Made by a program: the position numbers and the translations under genes. Source: Symsagittifera roscoffensis (taxonomy: Eukaryota; Xenacoelomorpha; Acoela; Convolutidae). From it: a stretch of DNA of 64,000 nucleotides. The notes beneath the pieces are model-generated. The model did no database searches. It had not been told where the DNA came from and saw only the letters and a list, made by a program, of their open reading frames with translations. Shown in pieces: positions 35,648 to 47,911 of this stretch (the first letter of the stretch is position 1; each line of letters starts with the position of its first letter). The stretch covers positions 23,300,509 through 23,364,508 of the forward strand of contig NC_087064.1 of NCBI RefSeq assembly GCF_963678635.1, in the 5' to 3' direction.

Positions 35648-38375
35648 ATCATCCACACCCCAGAGCTCAGTAGTGTCCGCGGGCGGTGGTGGTGTGGACA
35701 ACAAGAAGATGGAGAGACCGGGAGAGATGAGCAAAGCCCGATATCTAGAGAGAATAAAGGATCTAGACCTGGAAGATCTGGCATTTTGACAAGGGTTGGC
35801 GGAGGTTCTGGGGCTTAAGAATGTGTCGCACGAGAACTTGAGCAGGCATCACTGTGTGGATTGGCCAAAGGCCCACAAAACGCATTTCTAGAGAGCAAAG
35901 ACACTGGAAATTGCAGATCTAACGGAAATACCACAGAAATCGATAATGAGCCCAGTCAATTACAGGCCTCTCAAGCAGCTAGGGAGTCCAAGTCTAATCG
36001 GGGAGCTTCCCAAGCATCGAACGTGCATAGCCAGAATCAGAGTGGCAAAACTTCTTGAGCCAAAGAGCATGGGGATCCCGGATACCGGATACATGGGCCC
36101 AAAGCTCGTCGAAGACCCGAGGTATTGTAGATCCTGTGGCAATTCACAGCTAGCAAAAACCTTGGCCGTGTACGATTGATCAAACCCCGAAGCAGCGAGA
36201 GCAATCATCGTGGCAGGATCGGACTACGACGGGACGTCCCGAAGTTATTTTAGCCAGAAACCCTAGTGTACCTGCTGCCTGGAGCGGAACTGAATGAAAT
36301 GCTGACCCCGTTGTTGGCTATAAAATCGGAGACGCCATGCGAGCCAGAGCTTTTGCTATTCGCGGGGATTAATGACCACCTGCATCCGGCAGGACTTCTA
36401 GAGCACTTGAAAGGCGCGGAACCAACACCCAAGAAGATCTGGGAAGCAATTCAGACGCTGTTTGCAGAAATGAACGAGGTGGAGGAGTTGGTAGCTTCTT
36501 TATTTTGCCAAAGACGAGAGTGGTTTTCACGTCATCGCCAGGTTACGCGAGCATGCCACCAGCATTACAGTTCGTGTATGCAATTTTGATCCTGATAGCA
36601 GAGGGCAATGCATGGCGGATGCTTATGGCCGCTCCGAATCGCGAGTTGGAGCCAATAAACTTGAGACTTACGTTTGAACTGGCAGCGGCGTGGGCTGATG
36701 TATCTCATACTCTGAGAAAATTTTATTAGTCAGCAGACATCTTGATTGTGCTGGAGGAGGTTCTCTGCCTTGAGGTGTGGAATCTTGCCCGACAGCTGAA
36801 TTTTAACTCGGAGATTGGGGATGATCATCCTGCAATAACCCCTCTAACAGCTAAGCTGTGGTTCCGGAGTATGTATATGACGGTCACAAGCTCCACCAGC
36901 ATTGCGAGAGGACCAAACAATGAAAAACAGAATGTGGCCGCGGCCGAGAATCGATTGGAGGATATCGCTTAACACAAGAAGGAGGTGGCTGTTTCTGACC
37001 CCCAGCCTTGAGAGTGCGACGAACAAGACGAGGGAGAGTGCTCCACCCCTCATCAAACAAATATGGAACTTTCTTGAGGAGCAGCTAGAGTTGGCAGATG
37101 AGAGGGAGATGACGGTCATGGTTAGTGGTTTCTGGATGAATCATGCGTAATGTGAGATGAAGACCAGGAGGGACCACAAAAATCTTTTGATTCTCGAGTC
37201 CATGCTGGGAAAAGAAGTATCTGAAAGAGGTGTACTAAGCAGGAAACAGCATCTTTGAAGCGTTCGTGCAGGAGCTCTTGAGTATGCCCATCAACCTCTT
37301 GCTGGCTTTGTATCTGGTGTACCCCAGAAACCTCGGCCCGGCAGCCATGTTAAGTAGGGGCGTAAGAACGCTCCGGATTGATAGGTATCTGACGCTGGTA
37401 CTCTTGACGCATGGGGAACAGACGGTGTTTCATCAGTTGACGAACATGGGGAACCTCTGTCGGTAAGGAAGGCTCACCCGAGTATGGAGATTTATTCGTA
37501 CAAGTGTGCTGCCGGGATGAAGACATTGCTTGTGGTGTACCTGCTGAAGCAAAATCGATACTTAACGGGCAAGTAAAGAAACCCCAAGACGAGAGATGAG
37601 TTGCGAGAGGCAAATGGGGGCATACCCCATCTGACTGACTTGTGTTTGGCCATGAGATCTGACCCAATGGGGATGATCAGAGGCTTGGGGAAAGTGGCGA
37701 CCTGCGTCTACGGGCCAGCAGTGACATATGCATTCCCGGATCCACTCGTGGTGGCGTACTGACACTCGGTGGGGCACGTAAGCCTGATCAGCATTTCAGA
37801 CGGGACGACACTCAAATGGTGCAGACAAGAAGAATTGAGAGCTCAGATGAGTGAAACGGTGCTTTTTGGAAAAATCAAGGATCCCGAGCTATTGGTGTCC
37901 AACTTTAGGGGACAACTGCAGTGCAGAATGGGAGGAAAACATGAAGGTCCCATCGAGGTCTTTTCCAGTTTTGGAACCTGAATCCAGTGACGAGGGACAA
38001 GAGGGGAGTCTAGAGGATCCCGGCGTGGACGAGGAGTTTCGAATTCACGGAAAAGGAATTGGATACGATACTAGAGCGGGATGTCCTACCCGCTGCCGTG
38101 TCCGAGTTCCCGACGGTGAGAAGAATGACCCTGGGAATGGACAGCTCCCTGGTAGTCCCTTCCCTACACGCGAGAGGCACGGTAGAAAGACAACAGAGAG
38201 AATTCACGAATGGCTGGGATCCTTTCTTCATTGGATACTCGGCAGCGGTGTTTTTCCACACGTGTGAGATTAGATAAATTCGTGGGCTACACTAGCGAAG
38301 AAGATGCGAGGTTCGATGCCCCCGAAGTTTGAGCTCCGAGATGTCTTGAGAACACATGAGGAGACGGAGCTCGAG
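35648..38375 (+). repeat. Second unit of the 2.72-kb tandem duplication
   Basis: It differs from the first unit by scattered substitutions and small indels (13 extra bases near 36181). The junction at 35648 joins gagctcgag (as at 38369) to atcatccacacccc (as at 32926). Only the second unit continues into flanking coding sequence at 38376, so the first is the extra copy or unequal exchange product. The stops are mostly shared, so the ORFs were dead before the duplication. Confidence 0.93.
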
Positions 38376-38675
38376 AACAAGCTGCCAATCTATGACGATG
38401 GAAGGATGATCGTGGAAGAGGGGCATATGGCTCTGAAGGACGATATGACGTTTACCACGAGAAAGTACCGCGCGCCTTATGGTCTGGAGGAGTTGGAGTT
38501 GAGGCAAGAAGGGAAAAGGCTGGATGCGGCAGAGCCCCTGTATGTATCCCTCACTGAGTATAAAACAGCAGACTCGACGACATCCTCACCCCTGCGTGTG
38601 GGAACCCCAGGAGACAGAAGGAACCTTTCAGTGGAAAACAGATTCACTGCCGCGCTAGAGAGGGACCACCTGTAG
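38304..38675 (+). pseudogene. Unrecognised ORF fragment downstream of the duplication
   Basis: A 123-residue open stretch (KFELRDVLRTHEETELENKL, IVEEGHMALKDDMTFTTRKY) with a charged, non-repetitive composition. I do not recognise it. The first 25 residues are shared with the end of the first duplicated unit. It is likely part of a long protein encoded from about 33 kb to 38.7 kb. Confidence 0.5.
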
Positions 38676-39342
38676 TCAGGAGAGGGGGAGAGCATGGACA
38701 AAACCCTCAGCGAAGCTTGAGAGGAAATGGAGGTGGCGAATACGCCAGAAGGAGGGGCAACGAACAGAGAATTTAGCCCCGGCACCACACGTGAGCTATT
38801 ACAAGAACTGAGTGGGGACGACTGAGCAAACACGGCCACCCCACCTTTGGGATCTCCCCGGAAGAATCTTGAGCTGCCACTAACGAGTGAACCATCCAAC
38901 ATGGGTATGGTGCTCCTAACCGATGAATCAAGGGAAGAGATTACCTTTGAAGACAACAAAGACATGTTCTTGAGCACGAGGAGGCGTGGCGAAATTTCCT
39001 GGACGAGTTTAACCACAGGGTGGAAAACCAACTTGAAGAAAATGATTTCAAGGAAGAACTGTGGAACACGGTAGTGAAGTTTGGAGAGCCAGTCCTGATC
39101 GGCACTGAACTGGACGAGAAAGGGAGGAAAGGGCTGCTCGAGAAGAAGATTCGCTTAAGGAAGCAGAAGAAGGACGCCGGGGCTAACCCATGTAAACAAA
39201 AAACTGATGATAAAAGAATAAGTGTCGAGGTGGATGATTAAAATAAGACTAGTAAAATGATTTAAAAAACTAATAATCTTAAAGCTAGAGAGGGAGGAGG
39301 CAAGAGCCGGAAAAGAGGGACCTGGACAAAAAAGTAGAGTCA
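38676..39342 (+). other. Degenerate coding-like stretch of the giant element
   Basis: Several short overlapping frames (for example 38847-39241: EEITFEDNKDMFLSTRRR, KFGEPVLIGTELDEK) read like broken charged protein. No domain can be named. Confidence 0.4.
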
Positions 39343-39945
39343 GTGATCGCGGTGACAACGCCCTCGAGTAAAGGAATGAGGTCCAGGAAAAGGAAACGGG
39401 AGACAGAAGGGGCGAGACCTTCGGCGGATGCGTTTTCAGAGAAGAATCTAAAAGAGACAGCTCCCATGATTCTTGTGCGAGGGAAAACAGCGGCCTACAA
39501 GAGCAACTCAGCACCTAGGAGGCTAGCCGAGGTGCTGGAGGAAGTGGAAGCCTCGGCGAGTCCGGGAACGGAGGATGACTTCAAACCACAGAAGACAAAC
39601 ACGAAGAGGGGTTCGACTAGTGCACAAACGTCGGAAGTGTACATCCGCAAGGAGTGGCTTTTGACGCAACACCAGGCCATTGGAAAGCAAGTGACGTGCG
39701 ATCCTCTCGAGAGGAATGCGACGAGAATTACCGCTCGACCTTGGCGGATAGCTCTAGAGACCACGAAAAAACTGGAGAATTGCCTAAAGAAGCTTGATCG
39801 CGGGGTGTCCTGCAAGCGGCGGCACTGGGCTACCCAGCAAAAGGCTAAAGTTAACAAGTTAGAATTGGGAAACCGGTCTCGGGAGAACCTGCTGCTTGAG
39901 TACTTTGAAGATGCGATGAGAGCACCGTCGTCAGCATTGCATTGA
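39343..39945 (+). pseudogene. Unrecognised basic ORF of the giant element
   Basis: 200 residues, strongly charged: an N-terminal nuclear-localisation-like cluster (RSRKRKRETEG), a Ser/Thr-rich middle, and a C-terminal helix (LETTKKLENCLKKLDRGVSC). A further frame (39989-40186, MEFAGVALEALTSHDKLKLG) probably continues it after a frameshift. The function cannot be read from sequence. The frame has no internal stop, unlike its neighbours. Confidence 0.45.
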
Positions 39946-40186
39946 TGGCGAATCCTTTTGTCCGAACGGCAGGACAGTTGATGTTCACGTGGAGTTTGCG
40001 GGAGTGGCATTAGAGGCGTTGACCTCGCACGACAAGCTTAAACTGGGCGAAAAGAGTCTTCAGGTGTACCAAATGTTGGTGCAACATATTGCTCGAGACA
40101 ACTCGGGATTGAGCCTAGCGAGAGGAAAAGATGCCACTTGTTTCTTGAGTTGGCTCATGTCAGTGATAAGCGACACTACCGTGTAA

Positions 40187-41518
40187 ATGTGCCATCAAAA
40201 AGCGATGGGAAGTAAAACCATGGAGAGGAGAGTCTCAACTGTCATCCTGAACGTATACCAGAGTATTGGAATTGAAAAAGAAGAGAGCTCAAGGCAGTCT
40301 CTAGAGAGCCATAGGAAGCTTGATGAAATACGAAGGTTCTAAAACAAGAAACTCGAGGAGGGGCATGACGTATATCGTAACTTGGCCCGAGCAGAAGAAT
40401 ATGCGAAACCCACAATACGTGGAGATTATCAAGATGTGTCTGGAGGGATAGGACTAGTTTACAACCCTTTCTTGGATTCGGAGGCCGGAAACACCTACAT
40501 GAATTTTGAGGCGACGAAATTGTTGAAGTTCTGGACGGAGAAAATCATTGAGATTGATCCAACGGAAAGGGAAAGGCCAAGCCTAGGTCTTTTATTTCCT
40601 AGGTCTTTTATTTGAGAAGATGACGGAGGTGATCAGCGTGCCGCGCTCGAACAAGAGGGTGGAACTACAGATGTGAAATGGAAACGATATGTTGGTCGCG
40701 AATTTGGGGACTGTTTGTAGGTTGCTGAGACCCTCTTGCTGCCCTCATCCCCACGCGAGTTTGATTGAAGAAATTACGGAGCGAGTGAGACTGTCATCAG
40801 CGAAGGATGAAGATTTGGGGAATTTGAACGTGGTGCACAAATTAATCTTACCTCATCGAAAGGAATCGGAGGAGACGACGAGCAAGCAAGAAAGGTTAGT
40901 GAAGAAGATGGAACCGGGTAGTTGTCTGGACCTGGTGTACGGAGGTGGAGAGCATTCCTGTGATGGACGATCCTGCATCTTTTCAGGAGGAGCATTTAGC
41001 CACGTAATTTGGTGACATCACGGAGAAAGAAAAAAGTGAGGTGCAGATAGTGGTTGAATGCTATGCGAGCACCACAGTGAACATGGCGACGGCATTGGGA
41101 TTCTTCTCAAGGATGTGCAGCTTGCAATCACTGGAGATGCAAGAATCGGAGCACCAATTGGTGACGGCGTTGAGCGTGGAGTCATGGCCTGGAGTGTTAC
41201 AAATGGTCCAGAAGCACATCAGAGGATGAAAAATTGGTCTCGAGGCGGAGATGGGTTTTCCCGTGAGTGAAGCTTACAGTTTGCCGATGAATGCAAAATC
41301 TCTGGTGGGATCGTTAATGGCCAATCGGTATGGAAGTCACTACCCATTACATATGGCGATGGTTGAGGCATCCAGTCAGAGGGTATTATTTGACAAATAC
41401 CCAAGGGTGTACGCCTGGCTCGAACGACGCATCACTCACACAGACTGTTGAGGAAGATCCTGAGAGTTGTACCAGGGGATCAAAGAGAGAACTTGAGTGA
41501 GGTCTGGGGGAGGAACTC
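40187..41518 (+). other. Degenerate coding-like stretch of the giant element
   Basis: Short plus-strand frames in all three phases (40382-40615, 40689-41015, 41041-41229, 41251-41451) suggest a single ancestral ORF broken by frameshifts. Readable pieces are GGIGLVYNPFLDSEAGNTYM and NFEATKLLKFWTEKIIEI. None is recognised. Confidence 0.4.
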
Positions 41519-42214
41519 TTGAGCTTGGAAAGCGAGAACACGAGTGATTTTGAGAGACAGAACACGATCGGGATAGCGATGAACGGTGCCCCAGTCATGG
41601 AAGAACATGACGTAACACACGAGAAGATGATGGAGTTTGAACCTCTGTTGAAAACTTCGGGAGAACGTAACCTCCGGAGTATCAACCTGACACATGGGGA
41701 ATGCCCATGCCACTGCCTGGCACAGACAGTATGGTATCCGGAGCATTCGAACCTCTGCTTGATATGGGACGTGAAAAAATTTCGGTCAGTCGGGTTACCC
41801 GACCATCAGCAGAAGGTCACCCTTTTCGTGGTGAGCTCGATTCTGGCGTTGCGATGGATCGAGGAAACTGTGACGAAATATCGAGAGTCAAGTGCACCAA
41901 CAGCGGAATCAATATATTTCATTGATTACAACCGGAGGCTTGAGTTGTTTAAGTTTGCGTCCAAGGTGTTTTCTATAAGTATGGATGTGAAGCACGCGTG
42001 GAGTCGCTTAAGATTCTTCCCATGGCTTCGAGCGGCGTTGACGTCTTGGTTATACACGGTGACGAAGGATCACATAAAGAAACATCAGAAGGGGTATCGA
42101 CAGTTCCTGGCCGAGATAGGACCGGAAGCTTTCATGAGACTCTTGTTAACCCATCGTAATGCGATAACCACGGGTTGGAAAAAAGTTGGTAGAGTGTCTC
42201 GAGACAACACCTAA
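41519..42214 (+). pseudogene. Unrecognised 231-residue ORF near the 3' end of the giant element
   Basis: Open over 231 codons. Readable features are a Cys/His cluster (HGECPCHCLAQTVWYPEH), KVTLFVVSSILALRWIEETV, a Tyr/Phe-rich helix and SRLRFFPWLRAALTSWLY. No signal peptide or clear transmembrane pattern, so it is not obviously an envelope protein although it sits in the env position. The frame likely continues an ORF from 41 kb. Function unknown. Confidence 0.45.
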
Positions 42215-42884
42215 GGGAGGGAACCGATATTAGGGACTTGGCGAAGAACGTGAGCCTGAATTTGCACAATTCCTTTTGCATGAAAAGGGAGTCTAAAGTG
42301 AAGGGTCTGCCGAATCAGGCGAAAAGACTACAAGAGCAAAGGGAGTGAATGCGGGCCTACGGACAGCTGAAGGCATGGGAAGTGATCGTAATCAGTTCCG
42401 ATGACAAAGAAGAACTGGCAAGGCAGATTACGATGTCGAATGTGTCAGGACCCAGTACCTCGAAGACAAGGAGCACCAACTGAAGAGGGTGTTCAGGGAT
42501 TCGTTCTTGAGTCGAGAGTGGTACAAAGAAAAAGAGGCGTGAGTGTGATTTCAGAACAAATTATTCTTACTAGTATATTATACATACTATATAAATCAAA
42601 GTGCTGCATGTAAAATTTCTGAATGGGTAAATTTAAAGATATTTTAATCGTTAGCTTACGAAGCGGAAATTCAGCGTTCAGGTGTATGCAGATTTTGATT
42701 GCTGTTTAGCGATAATGTGACAAATTTGCATGGTTGTTAATTTGGGGGTGTAGATAAATTAAATCTGCTGCAAACTTCTGTAAATGACCACTGGCACTGT
42801 ATCTTGAGACGCACTCAACATTCTGGGGGCTTACTGACAGACGACGACAGGCGATGAGGACATCGATCTTGAGTCCGGTGAGTA
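42215..42884. other. 3' untranslated part of the giant element
   Basis: No frame of note after about 42540. No clean polypurine tract precedes the 3' LTR; the nearest purine-rich piece (gcgatgaggaca, about 42851) lies over 20 bp away. Confidence 0.5.
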
Positions 42885-43704
42885 TGTGCCAGTCGGTCAT
42901 ATTTGGAAGTTTGACCTTGAGATAACGTTTAGTCTTGATTTTGGGGTGAAATGCAAATTTGTTCAGAAGATTCGAACAACAATTGCGGGAAAATAGTCAA
43001 AAAATAGCAGCAAGAAATTGCTATTTGCAATTTCCGATACATAATTCGAAGGAGAGTAGAGCTGTCTTATTCTTGACAGGAGACAAAAATTAATCGCGAG
43101 TGGAGGAAGAGTAATTTCGAGTGGACCAGATTGAACCTTCGGTGAAAAGGTGGACAACCGAAGTCTCCCAATGGTCCAGAACCAAAACCTATTTCTTGAG
43201 CTGGAACTTATTGATTACAAGTTCTCGAGTTAAACTTGATTACACAATCAATTCTAGAGTTAATTTTATAGTTTAGTTACTCAATTCTAGAGGTCATGTC
43301 GGTATGTGAGTATCTAATTTAATTTTCTTGAGTTTGCTTTATTTTGTTATGTTGAGTTAGGGAGAGTTTTTAGGTTGATCAATCTGAAATGGATCAAAGG
43401 TCCACTGTCAAATAAAAAGTAACTATACATAAGGTTCCGATCCTGTTTTTATCGGTGTTCGTGTATTTTAGGTATTTTGAGACCTGAGTATGGGGGCGTT
43501 CTTATTTTCTAGAGTGGGGAGTATTTTGGTAGTGGCCTTTGAGCTGTAACAAGGACTTTAGTCTCATGTCGCAAGTCAACCGAATTGGCTCCGACCGCTT
43601 GAGGTAGAAAAACACAAGAGATACTGTCCCTAATTCTTGAGCCAATGGTTATAGGGCCTATTTTTCTTTAGCCTCAAATGTAACTTACGTAGGCGACTGT
43701 TACA
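42885..43704 (+). mobile_element. 3' LTR of the giant retroelement
   Basis: Matches 23578-24460 from TGTGCCAGTCGGTCAT to GACTGTTAC(A). It lacks about 60 bases present in the left LTR near position 90. AAAC follows (43704-43707), then the interrupted retroelement frame resumes. Confidence 0.88.
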
Positions 43705-43707
43705 AAC

Positions 43708-46090
43708 AGCAACTATATAACATCATGCTCGGAAGATAAAATCCCTTTCCACTCATCCACGTTCGACCAAATAAACGCCCAGAAAATTAGGAAGGCTGCC
43801 ATGACAACACATGGTTCTCATGGACCCTCAGATCTGGATGCAAATGAGTGGAGACTCAAACTAACGCACTTTGGTTAACAGTCAGTTGAAATATCAAAGA
43901 CACTAGCCAAAATCGCACAGAAAACACGACAGAAACACTAAGTCATAAGCTTCTTGAACCATATAAAACCTGTCGACTAATTTCACTTGATAAAAACCCA
44001 GGAGTTAGGCCAATTGGCATAGGCGAAGTCATCCGCAGAATAATAGGTAAAACGATCACAAAGTGCTTAAAAAGCGAACTTAGGGTACTCGGATCGAATT
44101 ACCAACTATGCCTTGGCCAAAAATGTGGCATTGAATATGCAATTCATACGCTTAGAAAGCAATATGAGAGAACAGATTCCGATGCAATGTTACTGATAGA
44201 CGCGGAAAATGCATTTAACTCCCTAAACAGGATGCTGGCTTTAAAAAACTTTGCAAATATATGCCCTTCGATACTACCAGCAAAACAGAACTCATACTCT
44301 AATCCATCATAACTCTTCGTAAATAAAAAAGCAATCTTATCTAGAGAAGGAACTACACAAGGAGACCCATAAGCAATGGCAATGTACGGGCTAGCCACTT
44401 CACTTTTAATAAAACTAGTCAACGATAACAGCCTAACACAGAAATGGTATGCAGACGATGGGAACGCAGTCGATAATTTGAAAAGCCTGCGAAGAGTTCT
44501 TGACAACCTTATCAAACACGGAAAACATTTTGGATATCATGTGAAGGCATCGAATTGCCAGCTCATTGTATGAGATGGAAAATACAATGAGGCAAAAATG
44601 TTTTCAAAAAAGTTTTCAAAAGAAGAAAAGGGCCAGAGTACTTGGTTCTGTCATAGGATCCGAGACTGAATGTAAAATTTTCTTAGTAACTCAGTTAGAA
44701 GAACATAATAAAGTGCTGAAAAAACTTGGCTAGATCGCGAAACATCACCACAAAGCGTGTAATCCTCTTACAGGAAAGGGGTACCAGAAAAATTATCGTT
44801 TTTAGCTAGAAGTATCCCCAATACCATAGAAAACATGCAGGCCTGCGAGAAGATACTACAGGAAAAGCTAATTCCAAATTTAATTGGTAAAGATAATTTC
44901 AGCCATCAATACAGAGACATCGCTTCTTTGCCACTGAAATTGGGTCTGGTTTAAATATCAAGCTAATTTCTGACTATGAGAATTCTTTAGAATGGTCAGT
45001 TAAAACATCGTCAGTCCTAGACACATTAACTCCTATACCTGAGCAAGAAAAAATCTATACACAAATTAAAACACTTTAAACTGAAAGAACAAACCAAAAG
45101 ACCAAAAGAGAACTAACATTTTGATCAACAGTGACAAGCGACAATGAAAATTACGCATTTGAGCTGGCCTCCAAAAAAGGAGCCTCAAACTGGTTAAATG
45201 CACTGCCTATTAGCAGATATAATTTTAACCTGAATATAACCAAATTCCGGGGTGGAATTTATCTCAGGTATAGATAGCAACCAACCAACATTCCATTCAC
45301 ATGTGCATGTGGCCAATCTTTTGACCTTACCCACGACCTTCACTGTGCAAAGGGTGGATACACCCACACGAGGCATAACGAAATTAGAGATAGCTTTGCC
45401 ACCCTCGTGAGCGAGGTTTGCTTTAATGTTGAAATCGAGCCGAAACTTCAGTCGTTGCAAGGCGAGAGCTTTGTCAACGATTCAACCACAACTGATGAAG
45501 ATGCTCGACTAGATGTAAAAGCAAATGGATTATGGGGCTCAAGGTCTAGCCGAACCTTCTGTGATGTCAAAGTTTTCAACCCGCACGCAAAAACTTCACG
45601 AAGACTACCGAAAGACGCCTATAACTTCCACGAATCACAAAAACTCAAAATACCAACAGAGAGTTCTACAAAATGAACGGAGCAGCTTCTGCCCGCTCAA
45701 TTTTGGCTGCACTAGTGGTGCCGCACCAGCACCTACTCTGACAATGTAGCGCATAGCTGAAAAAGCTAGTGAAAAAAGGCATGAAAGCTACGCAGAAACA
45801 ATAAACTATATAAGAACTAAGATAAGCATCGCGCTATCATTTGTATACGGGGTTGCAGATCACTGCGTAAGACGCAATTCACAGACAATTCGATTAGTGC
45901 TGTTGTAGAGGAGGGACGGTTGAAGTAAATACTTTTAATGACAATGCATTAAATGCTGACTTGACTTAATTCCTGCAATATTGTTTATTGATGTTTTCAT
46001 ATAATGCTGGTATGGGCCCTATCCTGCTTGTGCACGACCGTACCTAAACGGAAGGGCCCCTTTTAAAATTAAGGTTTTTTAAAAAAAAAT
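43708..46090 (+). pseudogene. 3' half of the PHD/RT retroelement split by the giant LTR element
   Basis: Directly after the LTR the frame of 23230-23577 resumes (EDKIPFHSSTFDQINAQKIR, GSHGPSDLDANEW). With several stops the RT continues: VRPIGIGEVIRRI, then LIDAENAFNSLNR (about 44199), EGTTQGDP (about 44346), QKWYADDGNAVDN (about 44446). The C-terminal part has a Cys/His knuckle (FTCACGQSFDLTHDLHCAKGGY, RHNEIRD, about 45300-45400) and EDARLDVKANGLWG..TFCDVKVFNPHA (45500-45590), D-then-DVK spacing as in PD-(D/E)XK nucleases. The element seems to end with a GC-rich stretch and A-run near 46080. Multiple stops and frameshifts. It is a different family from the one at 17.3-19.7 kb but has the same general architecture. 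Confidence 0.82.
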
Positions 46091-46299
46091 TCAAGAGAAA
46101 GACTTCGAAATAATTGTCATGAATGCCTTAAATGAAAAAATAATGCAGAGCGTCGCTGTGATAAAGCAATGAGGGCTTTTTTCACAGTTAGGAGAAACAT
46201 TGTTCATTGAACACCATGGTTAACCAAGAAAAACAGTGATAGAATAAACATAGTTACGATACTCTCTGAGGGCGCTATACTTTGGAAAGCCAGCAAGCA

Positions 46300-47010
46300 A
46301 GAACTAAGAATGATTTAGGCAGTACAAAAGAAGGTCAACTCCTAGACGGCTACAGCGACTAGAGCTACTCCCATTATCCATTATCAATCTAATATGAGCT
46401 TCTTAACCTCCTGACGTTTGATCAAATAGTTACTGGGAGAAACGACCTCCATTGGAAGCGATGTGAGAATTGAAATCAAGACAGCAAGACTAATCAGAAC
46501 TACAGATGTTCCACAATTCATTAACAAGCGACTAACGAAACAGACAATGGAAAGCTATTTCTGGACGACCGAATTACCTGGAAAACCTAGTTGAGAAGCA
46601 CCTCAGCCAGGGCAACTACAAGCTGGATGGAACGAAAAGAATACTGACTACTTTTTATGAAAAAAAACTTTGAGAGAAACGTTGATGGGACAAAAACCGT
46701 AAAGAGCGTGCTTGTGCTCAGAATGCAGAAATAAACAGAATTTGAAATTTTACGGAATTAGAGAAATGAGAAACAACTTTCATGGGTACTGCTCTAAAAC
46801 CTTCGTTAATATGATTAATTTTATTATGGTCATTAAGTATGAGTTATAATTTGGCCCTTTGTTGTTGATGTTCAAGTTCTCCAAGTACTGGAAAAATGTG
46901 ACATTCGACCAGGTTACCGCCAAAATGCATGGCAACATCGAATTTTTAATGAGACAATCGATTGGGAAAAATGGCAGTTTTGATAGATTAACTGGGCTAA
47001 CCGTACAATT
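46300..47010 (+). repeat. Retroelement 3'-end fragment, copy A
   Basis: About 700 bp matching 48773-49508 at an offset of about 2.5 kb, for example atgagcttcttaacctcctg, cctccattggaagcgatgtg and tccaagtactggaaaa. Translated pieces (SNMSFLTS, TARLIRTTDVPQFINKRLTK) look like the C-terminal end of a LINE ORF followed by 3'UTR. It carries several stops and frameshifts. Confidence 0.7.
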
Positions 47011-47911
47011 TGACGAATCAGGAAAGGTCAATTTGAAGTGACGAAATAAAAACACGTCACGACCTTGAAATTTTGCAGTAATTGAAAATGTGCGAACATC
47101 AGAACGACGATTTTTGCTGGTAGAGCAGAACAGACGATTTTTCACGAAGACACAGCAGTTTTGACGATTGAGTTTACGATAGAAGCTGTCCGAATTTTAA
47201 CGATTATAGCTGTACAATCGTTAACGAACAATTCCTGTGAACACGGAAGGGTATCGAAAGGATTTTACCACCATTCCAGAAGGATGACATGACCGCTCTT
47301 CATCCGGATTCCAGGGTCCGGAAGGTTCTCGGGAGGAAAACTGAAACACCATTTTAACAACTTTCAGCTTCCGGTTATGTCCTGAATTGAATTAATAACA
47401 TCTAATTTCGTTTTCAGATAATGAGAAGATAGGAGTTGAGGGAAAGAGTTGATCCATCTCCGATGGATATGTTGATTTTTATCTCCTGGACAAAACAATA
47501 GTAAAGTAATAAGTAAGTAGTAGTCCTATTTTAAGGAGTGACCTCGTGGTCTGGGGATACTGAGACCCAGCCATTAGCTCACTATTTTGCATGCAATTAA
47601 GTTAATTTGCGCGTTCTGGCCGATAGCCCAAAAACAGTAACGATTTTGTCGACCCGATATTGAAAGGACCGCCCAAAGAACTGGCATTGGTAGAGACGGT
47701 TAAAAGCACGTAGAGCTGTTTTTAGACGCTAGCCAGTCGTGTCGTCTCATAACCTAGCTTTATTTTCCGTCGATATGTACTTCAGGGCGAATGTTACAAA
47801 AGGTTCCTTAAAGTTTGATTCAAACTTTCTCCATTGGTAAAAAAGCAATCAACTTTTCCAAACCTTTTCCGTATGTGAATATAAAACTCACTCCCTTTTT
47901 CTTATAATCAG
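47011..47911. other. Inter-element DNA, nothing recognised
   Basis: No supported gene. 47530-47580 (gacctcgtggtctgggga) has a weak A-box-like word without a B box. The rest is unique-looking AT-rich DNA. Confidence 0.4.

Larger units (their letters stand above)
23578..43704 (+). mobile_element. Giant (20.1 kb) Ty3/gypsy-like LTR retroelement, defective
   Basis: Order: 5' LTR (23578-24460); primer-binding-like TGGCGCTCCTGGGTG (24472); repeat-rich leader (to about 27000); RNase H tail (27069); integrase (28434-29640); macrodomain-like module (30257-30703); SGNH hydrolase ORF (31208-32767); a 2.72-kb tandem duplication (32926-38375); several unrecognised ORFs to 42214; 3' LTR (42885-43704). The integrase type and the RNase H motif put it near Ty3/gypsy. 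Gag, protease and RT are missing. The insertion lies in another retroelement's reading frame and is bounded by a short target duplication. Stops and frameshifts occur in nearly all its ORFs. Confidence 0.85.

Noticed and set aside
41519-42214. Envelope-like protein in the env position of the giant element
   Set aside because: No signal peptide, fusion peptide or clear transmembrane helix.
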